A DNA stretch of 64,000 nt, from positions 620,001-684,000 of the forward strand of contig JADKJM010000016.1 of the NCBI GenBank assembly GCA_016721005.1. Reading direction: 5' to 3'. The position numbers and the translations under genes are program-made. Under the pieces are notes generated by a model. It was given only the letters and a program-made list of their open reading frames with translations, was not told the origin of the DNA and did no database searches. Shown one piece after another: positions 42,751 to 52,000 of this stretch. Source of the DNA: Flavobacteriales bacterium. Its GTDB lineage: Bacteria; Bacteroidota; Bacteroidia; Flavobacteriales_F; PHOS-HE28. Every line of letters begins with the position of its first letter. The stretch's first letter is position 1.

Positions 42751-43278
42751 TCACTTCCCGTTCCGGTTCTTGAAATGATCGCGCAAATTGCTGAAGTTGG
42801 CGATCACGAGAATGGTGAGGAAGAAGGCGAGCATCAATTCCGTGGCCGCCAACAACCGCGCGGTCGTGCTCACAGGAAAGAGATCACCGAAGCCCGCAGT
42901 CGTGAATGTGGAAACGCTGTAGTACAGCATTTCGGACAAGCGGTACGCGGCCCCTCCTTGCACAGCCACCCCGGCGATCGCCGTTGGATCCACCTCAAGA
43001 AGCGCCCAATGATCGAAGGCGAAGGAGACCACGAACAACATCGCATACAACCCGATCATGGCGAAGATCCGTTGTTGGCTGATGACCTGATGCGCCGTCC
43101 GCGCGATGTGGCGGAACATCTCGATCACGAAAAAGATGGTCTTGCTCAGGCTGAAGACCACCACCATCGTCTCCTCCACCCCCACCGAGCCTATCTCGTG
43201 CCTCACGAAGAGCAGCAGGAACGTGCTCAACAGGACAATACCACCAAAGAGTATCGTCGGGCGAAGCAGGTCGGACAT
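42751..43278 (-). CDS. Potassium-channel-like ion channel (Ion_trans_2)
   Basis: A 175-residue protein with about four helices and a pore loop 'YYSVSTFTTAGFGDLFP', where TTAGFGD replaces the usual TVGYGD selectivity filter. It therefore has two extra helices before the two-helix pore. It is probably a K+ or non-selective channel in the inner membrane; no RCK/TrkA-N domain is present. Start 43278 (MSDLLRPTIL) is preceded at 4 nt by CATCTTTG (43283-43290), a one-mismatch -7 box that overlaps the start codon of the divergent tolC-like gene only 9 nt away. Confidence 0.8.
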   Translation of the reverse strand: MSDLLRPTILFGGIVLLSTFLLLFVRHEIGSVGVEETMVVVFSLSKTIFFVIEMFRHIARTAHQVISQQRIFAMIGLYAMLFVVSFAFDHWALLEVDPTAIAGVAVQGGAAYRLSEMLYYSVSTFTTAGFGDLFPVSTTARLLAATELMLAFFLTILVIANFSNLRDHFKNRNGK

Positions 43279-43287
43279 GGCACAAAG

Positions 43288-44535
43288 ATGATCCTGATCG
43301 GAAGGGCGGCGATCGTGATCCTTCTTTCTTCCATACTCCATCCGTCCGCTCTTCTAGCTCAGGAGCGTGGTCTCGAACATTACCTGCAGGCTGGCGAAGC
43401 GAACAGCCCTTTGCTCAAGGACCTGGACTTTCAGATCGAAGGCCTGGGGTTGGATAGTGCCAAGTTGAGCGCCATGTACGGCCCGCAAGTGAACGGTAGC
43501 GGTGGCTTTCTCTATGCACCACGCGGAACGAAATGGGGTTATGATGAGGCCATCACGAATGGCGGTCTGTACTCCGCCTTGTTAGGGGCGCAGGTCCCCT
43601 TGTTCAACAGCGCACGCAAAAGGACCCAACTGGATGCGATCACCGTGCAAGGCGGCAGTATCAGGACCTCCGCCGCGAACACCGTTCTTGATCTGCGCCG
43701 CGCGATCACCGCTCAGTACATCACCACGTTCGCCGATCAGCGGTCGTTCGCGTTCGTGGGAACACAGACCAGCCTGCTGGAAGAAGAAGAGCGCGTGATG
43801 CGCGGCCTGGTGGAGCGCGGCGTGTATCAGCAGACCGATCTGCTCACCCTGCAAGTGAACCTCCAGGCACAGCGCATCGCGTTGCGACAAGTGAAGGCGC
43901 TTTACCGCAACGACCTGTACCAATTGAACCAGCTCTGTGGGATCTCCGACACGACCGCCACCACCTTGGCCGCGCCCCAGCTCGATCCACCCGTGGGTTT
44001 CGAACGTGCGAATTCACCGGTGATCCAGCAATTCCAGCTGGACAGTGTGAGCAACACCATCGCGGACCGATCGGTGGATGCCGCCTACAAGCCCCGCCTG
44101 AGCGCTGGTGCGGACCTTGGCCTGAACGCCATTTCGCTCACCACCATCCCCAACCGTTTCGGTGGAAGTGCCGGGTTGAACCTACTCGTTCCCATCTACG
44201 ACGGTAGGCAACGCCAACTCGAACACGACCGCTTGGCCCTGCGCGAAAGCACACGGAAAGCCTACCGCGATTTCTATGTGGACCAGCTCGATCAGCGGCA
44301 CGCACAGTTCAGCGAAGCGCTTCGGCGATCCAGCGCTCTCCTCGATGATCTTCGCCACCAGAGCAACGAGGAGGAGCGCCTGATCGCGCTGTACAAAGTG
44401 GAATTGGAGCATGGCCTCGTGCGGCTGACGGATCTCTTCATGGTGCTCGGCACGCACGCCACTACGGTGACATCCATGATCCAGTCCGAAGCGGACCGTG
44501 TACGGATCATCAACGAACTCATGTACCTGAAATGA
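43288..44535 (+). CDS. TolC-family outer-membrane efflux protein
   Basis: The 415-residue protein has a signal peptide (MILIGRAAIVILLSSILHPSALLAQ). Two halves of long amphipathic helices and strands follow, as in TolC: 'AITAQYITTFADQRSFAF', 'LLTLQVNLQAQRIALRQVKALYRNDLYQLNQLCG', 'FGGSAGLNLLVPIYDGRQRQLEHDRLAL' and 'LIALYKVELEHGLVRLTDLF'. It forms the outer-membrane exit duct for the adaptor and RND pump encoded next. The ATG overlaps the promoter of the divergent channel gene. The stop overlaps the adaptor start (ATGA). Confidence 0.88.
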   Translation: MILIGRAAIVILLSSILHPSALLAQERGLEHYLQAGEANSPLLKDLDFQIEGLGLDSAKLSAMYGPQVNGSGGFLYAPRGTKWGYDEAITNGGLYSALLGAQVPLFNSARKRTQLDAITVQGGSIRTSAANTVLDLRRAITAQYITTFADQRSFAFVGTQTSLLEEEERVMRGLVERGVYQQTDLLTLQVNLQAQRIALRQVKALYRNDLYQLNQLCGISDTTATTLAAPQLDPPVGFERANSPVIQQFQLDSVSNTIADRSVDAAYKPRLSAGADLGLNAISLTTIPNRFGGSAGLNLLVPIYDGRQRQLEHDRLALRESTRKAYRDFYVDQLDQRHAQFSEALRRSSALLDDLRHQSNEEERLIALYKVELEHGLVRLTDLFMVLGTHATTVTSMIQSEADRVRIINELMYLK

Positions 44536-45461
44536 CCTCATCACTGCGATCCATCCTCCTGTTCATGCTCGGCATCACCATGTTGCTGGGCTGCGCGGGT
44601 GATGGGTCCTCGACCCTCGATGAAGGAGCCACGAGCCGAACGCCCATCACCGTGGTGCATGTTGTTCGCGGGCCTATCGGCAATTCGGTTCTGCTGAACG
44701 CGACCGCACAGTATCTCCGCAAGAACGCGGTACGCAGCAATGTCACTGGTCGTGTGGAACACGCGCACTTCGCATTGAGGGATCGCGTCACCGCTGGCCA
44801 ACTGCTTTACGAAGTGCGCACGAAGGAAGCCGAGGCCTTGGGGGCGATCACCGTGCAGGACAGCAGCTTCCGCGTGCGCGGCTCCATCAGGATCACCGCA
44901 CCATCCAGCGGTGTGGTGGTGCAAATGGACAAGCTGCTCCTCGACTACGTGAGCGATGGCGATCAACTCGCCGTGATCGCGGATGCCGCGAGTTCCGTCT
45001 TCGTGGTGAACGTGCCCTATGAGTTGAATCGCGTTGCACGCATTGGAACGGATCTGCGCATCGTTCTTCCCGATTCCAGCTTGGTCGAAGGCCGGATCAC
45101 CATGCCGCTTTCCACCATGGACGCCCTTTCACAAACCCAAGGCTTCGTGGTGTTGCCGAAAGGATCGCGTGTCTTCCCCGAAGGACTTGTGGGCAACCTA
45201 CGCTTGTTGGTGGATGAACATGCCGATGGCCAGCTCGTCCCAGCGGAATGCGTGATCGGCAATGAGGAGATGACCCGTTTCTGGGTGATGCGCGTGGTGA
45301 ACGACAGCACGGCCGTGAAGGTGCCCATCACGCGCGGCATCGTCGATCATGATCGGGTGGAGATCCTTGAACCGCGCTTCACTCCTAATGATCGGCTGGT
45401 CCTGACCGGTGGATATGGCATGGCCGATACCGCACGCGTGATCATCACCCCGGATCGATGA
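44532..45461 (+). CDS. RND efflux periplasmic adaptor (membrane fusion) lipoprotein
   Basis: The 309-residue protein has a lipoprotein signal with lipobox LLGC ('MLGITMLLGCAGDG'). The adaptor core follows: biotinyl-lipoyl-like 'VRSNVTGRVEHAHFALRDRVTAGQLLYEV' and 'ITAPSSGVVVQMDKLLLDYVSDGDQLAVIAD', then beta-barrel and membrane-proximal domains ('VLTGGYGMADTARVII'). It is short and lacks the long alpha-hairpin between the lipoyl halves, which suggests direct contact with its TolC-like partner. It overlaps both neighbours by 4 nt. Confidence 0.88.
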   Translation: MTSSLRSILLFMLGITMLLGCAGDGSSTLDEGATSRTPITVVHVVRGPIGNSVLLNATAQYLRKNAVRSNVTGRVEHAHFALRDRVTAGQLLYEVRTKEAEALGAITVQDSSFRVRGSIRITAPSSGVVVQMDKLLLDYVSDGDQLAVIADAASSVFVVNVPYELNRVARIGTDLRIVLPDSSLVEGRITMPLSTMDALSQTQGFVVLPKGSRVFPEGLVGNLRLLVDEHADGQLVPAECVIGNEEMTRFWVMRVVNDSTAVKVPITRGIVDHDRVEILEPRFTPNDRLVLTGGYGMADTARVIITPDR

Positions 45462-48400
45462 AAGATTTCTTCGTCCGATCGAAGACACCGGTCGCGGTGG
45501 TGCTCGCGCTCATCCTGATGGGCGGCGCGTTCGCCTACACGCACTTGCAATCGTCGTTGTTCCCTGAGGTCACGTTCCCGAAAGTGAAGGTGATCGCCGA
45601 CAGCGGCCTGCAACCGGTGAACAAGATGATGGTGACCGTGACGCGCCCGCTGGAGACGGCGATCAAGCGCACACCGGGCCTTCAGAACATCCGAAGCGTC
45701 ACCAGTCGTGGCAGTTGCGAGATCAGTGCTTTTCTGGATTGGAATGCGGACATCGACCTGAGCAAACAACAGATCACCGCCGCCATCGATCAAGTGCGCG
45801 CTGAGTTGCCGCCGGGAACGGGCATCACGGTGGAAAAGATGAACCCGTCGATCCTTCCGGTGATGGGGTATGTGATCGGCGGCGGCGGCAAGAGCGATAT
45901 CGAACTGGACCTGATCGCCAACTACACCGTGAAGCCCTACTTATCACAAGTGGATGGCGTAAGCGACGTGCGCGTGATCGGCGGCCGCAAGAAGGAATAC
46001 CGGGTCGAACTGCGACCGGAGCGTTTGAGCGCGCTCGGGCTGGTGCCGAACGCCATCTCCTTCGCCTTGGGCCGCACCAATTTCATCAGCAGCAACGGCT
46101 ACCTCTTCACCAACCACCGGATGTACCTCACCGTGACCGATGCCACGGTGGAAACGCTCGATGAACTGGAGCAACTGGTGATCGCCAACAATGGGAAACG
46201 GATCACGCGACTGCAGGATATCGCGGACGTGAGCATCCAGGAAGAGCCGCAATACACACGGATCAATGCGAACGGGAAACGCGCTGTGCTCGTGGCGATC
46301 GTGAAGCAACCCTTGAGCAACCTCGTCGATCTCTCCAACGGGGTGAAGCAACGTGTGGTCGAATTGAACAACGGTCTTCTGCCTGCGGGAGTGACGATGG
46401 TTCCCTACTACGCACAAGCCGATTTCGTGCAGGACTCCATCCAAAGCGTTCGCGACAGCTTGGTGGATCGGGTTGCTGTTGGCGATCGTGGTCGCGGTCA
46501 TCTTCCTGCGTTCCTGGCGATCGAGCCTCGTGCTGTTGATCACCATCCCGATCACGCTCGGTCTTTCTCTGATAGTGATGTACGCCATGGGCTACACGCT
46601 CAATATCATGACGCTCGGTGCGCTGGCCGCCGCGATCGCGCTCATCATCGACGATGCGATCGTGGTGGTGGAACAGATCCACCGCACGCACGAGGAACAT
46701 CCGGGCCGACCCACGCGCGAATTGTTGAGCGGATCGGTGAGCTATCTCCTCCCCGCCATGGTCGGATCATCGCTCAGCACCATCGTGATCTTCCTGCCCT
46801 TCGCGTTGTTGAGTGGTGTCGCAGGAGCTTACTTCAAAGTGCTCGCGGATACGATGATGATCACCTTGGCATGCTCCTTCCTCGTCACCTGGATCGGACT
46901 ACCGGTAGTGTACCTCCTGCTGCCAGCGGAAAAGCACATGTCATTGGATAATGAGAAGGATGAGGATGCCGGGGAGGAGCAAGTGAAGTCCGGCGCTTGG
47001 GTACGCTGGTTCATCACCAAACCGTGGTTGAGCGTGGGTTTCGCACTGCTCATCACCGCGCTCGCCTGGCTGGCATCACAACATCTCGAAACGGGCTTCC
47101 TGCCCGAAATGGATGAAGGTTCCATCGTGCTCGACTACACTTCGCCGCCGGGCACTTCGCTGGAAGAGACGGACCGTATGCTACGGGAAGCGGAAAAGAC
47201 ATTCATCGATGTGCCCGAGATCGAGAGCTACAGTCGGCGCACCGGCACGCAGATGGGCTTCTTCATCACCGAACCCAACTACGGCGACTACCTGATCCAA
47301 CTGAAGAAGGATCGGAAGCGCAGCACCACCGAAGTGATCGACAATATCCGAAAGCGTTTCGAGGGATCGCAACCCGCCATCCGCATCGACTTCGGCCAAG
47401 TGATCGGCGACATGCTCGGCGACCTGATGAGCAGCACGCAACCGATCGAGGTGAAGGTCTACGGTACGGATCAAAAGCAATTGCAGGACTTGGCGCGGGA
47501 GGTCGGCACCATCGTGGAAGGTGTTGCAGGAACGGCCGATGTCTTCAACGGGATCAACGTAGCGGGCCCCACGGTGAATATCGAGACCAACGATCAGGCG
47601 ATGGCCCTGCGCGGGATCTCCCCTCAGGATCTGCAAAGTCAGATCCAAACACAACTCCAAGGCACTGCGATCGGCGCCCTGTTCGAACGCCAGCAGCTCA
47701 CGCCCGTGCGCATGGTGTATGCCCACGCGGCCAGCACCACCATGGCGGACCTTGGCCAAGCGCAGATCTTCCTGCCCGGTGGCAAATTGATCCGCGCTGG
47801 CGAAGTATCCACCATCACGGTGGAGCAAGGAACAGCCGAAGTGGAACGCGAGAACCTGCAACTCATGGTGCCCGTGACCGCACGGCTGGACAACCGCGAT
47901 CTCGGTAGCGTGATGGCCGACATCCAACGGGCCATCAACGAGGGCGTCCACCTGCCGCAAGGCTATCACATCAGCTACGGCGGCGCGTTCAAGGAGCAGC
48001 AACAGTCCTTCCGCGAACTGCTCATGATCCTTCTCTCCGCGAGCCTGCTCGTCTTCACGCTCTTGATCTTCCTGTTCAGTGATCTGCGCGTGGCCGCGTT
48101 GATGTTGTTGATCGCCGTCCTCGGTGTGAGCGGATGCGTCCTTGCGCTCTACCTCACGAACACACCGCTGAACGTGGGCAGTTATACGGGCATCATCATG
48201 ATCATCGGCATCATCGGAGAGAACGCCATTTTCACCTACCTGCAATACGCGCACAACCGTGCGAAACAAGGCGTGGATGATTCCCTCACGTACGCCATCG
48301 GCACACGCCTTCGGCCCAAGTTGATGACGGCCCTTGGCGCGATCATCGCACTGTCGCCGATCGCCTTGGGGATAGGCACCGGCGCGCAACTGCACCAGCC

Positions 48401-48491
48401 GTTGGCGATCGCGGTGATCGGGGGCTTCGTGGTGGCGCTGCCGTTGCTGTTGATCGTGTTCCCGACCTTCCTGCGCGTGGTGGCCAAGTGA
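45458..48491 (+). pseudogene. RND efflux pump permease (HAE-like), split by a 1-nt frameshift
   Basis: The first frame gives the N-terminal part (TM1 'TPVAVVLALILMGGAFAY' and the first porter domain) to about 46462, where it runs out of frame. The second frame resumes at 46464 with 'WIGLLLAIVVAVIFLRSW', including TM4 'ALAAAIALIIDDAIVVVEQIHR', and ends normally at 48491. Removing one G at 46462-46463 restores a continuous ~1010-residue pump, the normal size. Each part is otherwise intact, so the lesion is recent or a consensus error. It is a proton-driven exporter of drugs, lipids or metals, and the 'DDAIVVVE' motif is closer to the HAE family than to metal pumps. It is last in the operon. Confidence 0.88.
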
Positions 48492-48509
48492 TCCTTCGTT
48501 CAAAGGATC
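48490..48509 (+). terminator. Stem-loop overlapping the end of the RND operon
   Basis: GATCCTT at 48490-48496 pairs with AAGGATC at 48503-48509 around a 6-nt loop, beginning at the last base of the codon block that contains the stop. It has no T-tract. By position it could terminate the tolC-adaptor-pump transcript. Confidence 0.35.
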
Positions 48510-48582
48510 GGATCGATGCGAAAACGATCACCCGAACCGTCCGGGTCATCCTTGCCCTGAGCGAACCACAGGGCCAGCCTTT

Positions 48583-48590
48583 TACATTTG
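48583..48590 (+). promoter_or_regulatory. -7 type promoter box TACATTTG before the metal efflux genes
   Basis: Exact TAnnTTTG match ending 7 nt before the ATG at 48598. It is likely the promoter of the heavy-metal efflux operon, with a leader of only a few bases. Confidence 0.5.
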
Positions 48591-48597
48591 ACCCCTA

Positions 48598-48981
48598 ATG
48601 CGCCATTGGATCGCCATTCTCGTACTCGGCACGTACCTGTGCTCCGTGACGGAACTGCACCAATTGTTCAAGGCCCCGGCGCTGTTCGAACATTACGCGG
48701 AAGACCTGGGCGATCGTCCGGACGAAAGTTTCCTCTGTTTCCTCGCCGACCATTATTTCGAAGGCGCGCACCACGATGCCGAGGGCCATGAAGATCACGG
48801 CGATCTCCCCTTCCACGGCGACCACGATTGCACAATGCATTCGGTGCAGATCAGTTCACTTGTGGGGAATGGCATCACGCTGATCCAAGTCGCCATCACC
48901 TCTTCCGAGCAGCCCCTGCTCGATGACGCGTCCTACTCCTTCCTGTTGAGCAGGGATGTGTGGCAGCCGCCCAAGGCGTGA
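48598..48981 (+). CDS. Small His/Asp-rich exported protein heading the metal efflux operon
   Basis: A 127-residue protein with an N-terminal signal or anchor (MRHWIAILVLGTYLCSVTEL) and a His/Asp/Glu-rich middle ('HYFEGAHHDAEGHEDHGDLPFHGDHDC') that could bind Zn, Cu or Cd. The C-terminal part is ordinary and ends 'LLSRDVWQPPKA'. Similar small proteins precede CusA/CzcA genes in Bacteroidota as I know them. It lies 110 bp upstream of the pump and shares its strand; its -7 box is the first in the operon. A periplasmic metal chaperone or buffer is the likely role. Confidence 0.7.
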   Translation: MRHWIAILVLGTYLCSVTELHQLFKAPALFEHYAEDLGDRPDESFLCFLADHYFEGAHHDAEGHEDHGDLPFHGDHDCTMHSVQISSLVGNGITLIQVAITSSEQPLLDDASYSFLLSRDVWQPPKA

Positions 48982-49091
48982 TCGGACGCATAGCGTCGTG
49001 ACGTGATCACGACCGCCCTTTTGCAGCCGTATTTCCTTTTCCTCCGATCTCCAATTCCTGCGATGCGCGCATCGCCATTACCAGCAGACCT

Positions 49092-52000
49092 ATGATCGAC
49101 CGCATCATCCATTTCAGCGTCACCAACAAGCTCATCACAGGCCTGGGCCTGCTCCTGTTCATCGCTTGGGGCGCGTACAGCTTCACGCACTTGTCCATCG
49201 ATGCCCTGCCCGACGTGACCAATAACCAGGTGCTGGTGAACACCGTGGCACCCAACCTCGCCACGCAGGAGGTGGAGCAGTTCATCACCTTCCCGCTCGA
49301 ACTCGCTTTCAAGAACATCCCCGATCTGGTGGAACTGCGCAGCATTTCGCGCAGCGGGCTCTCGGTGATCACCATCGTGTTCAAGGACGAGGTACCCGTA
49401 CACATCGCGCGGCAACTGGTGGCTGAACGCATCACATTGGCACAGGCGAACATCCCGATCGGATTCGGTACCCCGCAACTCGCACCGCCTACCACAGGGC
49501 TGGGCGAGATCTACCAGTACACGCTGGCGGTGGACAGTGCGCACCGCGACCAGTACAGCGCCATGGACCTGCGCAGCATCCAGGACTGGATCGTGCGGCG
49601 GCAAGTGCTCGGCGTGCCAGGCGTGGTGGACGTGAGCAGCTTCGGCGGTTTCCTGAAGCAGTACGAGGTGAGCGTGGATCCTGCGCGTTTGCAAGGCATG
49701 CGGCTCTCGCTGCTCGACGTGTACAACGCACTGGCCAGCAACAACGAGAACACCGGCGGCAGCTACATCGAGAAAGGGCCGAACCTCTACTTCATCCGCG
49801 GCGAAGGACTGGTCACCTCATTGAAGGACATCGAGGACATCGTGATCACCACGCGGAGCGGTTCGCCGGTGCGGATCCGCGATGTGGGCGAAGCGCGCCT
49901 CGGCTTCGCGCCGCGCTATGGCGCCATGACGCGCAACGGCCAGGGCGAGACCGTGGGCGCCGTGGTGCTGATGCAGAAAGGCGCGAACGCCATGCAAGTG
50001 ACCAAGGCCGTGAAGGAGCGCATGGCGAGCGTGGCGGCCAGTTTACCCGAAGGCGTCCACATCGATCCGTTCGTGGACCGAACGAAGTTGGTGACGAAGA
50101 CGATCACCACGGTCGGTGAGAATCTTCTCCTCGGTGCATTGATCGTGGTGCTCGTGCTGGTGCTGTTGCTCGGCAACTGGCGTGCGGGCCTCCTTGTGGC
50201 CAGCGTGATCCCGCTCAGTATGCTCTTCGCCGTGGGCATGATGGTGCAGTTCGGGATCAGCGCGAACCTGATGAGCATGGGCGCACTCGACTTCGGCCTG
50301 GTGGTGGACGGCGCGGTGATCATCGTGGAGAGTTTGCTCTTCGCACTTCACGCACGCCATGCCAACAAGGTCCTCGATCAGCCGAACATGGACAGCGAGG
50401 TGATCGCCAGCAGCGGCCCCATCATGCGCGGGGCGGTCTTCGGGCAGTTGATCATCCTCGTGGTGTACTTCCCGATCCTTTCGCTGATCGGTGTGGAGGG
50501 CAAGATGTTCCGGCCGATGGCCATGACAGTGAGCTTCGCGATCGTGGGCGCCCTGCTGCTCTCGCTCACGTACGTGCCGCTGATGGCTTCGCTGTTCCTG
50601 AGCAAACGCGTCGCGAGCGAGGAGGGCTTCGCCGAGCGCTTGATCCACCGCATGCACAAGTGGTACACGCCACGATTGGAGAAACTATTGCACCGCCGCG
50701 TGCTGGTGATCGGCGTGGCCCTAGCCTTGCTCGCTGCTGCGCTCTTCACCTTCACCCGGCTTGGCGGCGAGTTCATTCCCGAGTTGGACGAGGGAGACTT
50801 CGCCACGAACTACACCATCCGGCAGGGCAGCAGCCTCAGCCAGACGGTGGCCGTGGGCACGCAGTTGGAAAAGATCCTCCTCCGCGATTTTCCGGAAGTG
50901 CGTGAAGTGGTGAGCAAGATCGGCACCGCCGAAGTGCCCACCGATCCCATGCCCATCGAAAGCGCCGACGTGATCATTGTGCTGAAGGACCCGAAGGAAT
51001 GGCCGGAGCATTTGACCAAAGAGGAACTGGCCGACCGCATGAACGAGAAGATGAGCGCGATCCCAGGCGTGAACCTCAGCTTCGAGCAGCCGATCCAGAT
51101 GCGCTTCAACGAACTGATCGCAGGCGTGAAGAGCGACATCGCCGTGAAGATCTACGGCGATGACCTCGAGCTGCTCTACGCGAAGGCCACGGCCGCCGCC
51201 GCGATGATGCGCGGGGTGCATGGCGCCGTGGACGTGAAGGTGGAACAGGTGGTGGGCATGCCGCAACTGGTGGTGAGGTACGACCGCGAGCGCATCGCGC
51301 AGTTCGGCATCAGCATCGCCGATGCGAACCGCATCCTGAACACCGCATTGGCCGGCGGAAAAGCGGGCGTGGTGTATGAAGGCGAACGCCGTTACGACCT
51401 GGTCGTTCGTCTGGCCGACCACCGCGACGCTGACGTGGAGAAAGTGCGCAATATCATGGTACCGCTACCGAACGGGACCCAATTACCGCTCGGCCAGTTA
51501 GCCAGCGTGGCCTTCGAGAGCGCGCCGGCGCAGGTGAGCCGCGACAACGGCGAACGCCGCATCGTGATCGAAGCCAATGTGCGCGGTCGCGATATCAAGT
51601 CGGTGGCCGAGGAGATCCAACGCCGCTTGGACGCCGACCTGCCGCTTCCAGCAGGCTACACCATCGCCATGGGCGGCACCTTCAAGACATTGCAGGAAGC
51701 CAGTGCGCGCCTGAGCATCGCGGTGCCCATCGCGCTCCTCCTCATCCTCATCATGCTCTACCTCACCTTCCGGTCCATGAAGGAATCGCTCATCATCTTC
51801 AGCGCCATTCCGCTCGCTGCCATCGGTGGCGTGTTCGCGCTCTCATTGCGCGACTTGAACTTCAGCATCAGCGCGGGCATCGGCTTCATCGCGCTGTTCG
51901 GCGTGGCGGTGCTGAACGGCATCGTGCTCATCAGCTACTTCAACCGGCTGGAACAGGAAGGCGAAACAGACGTGGTGCAAAGGATCCTGAAGGGCACCGC

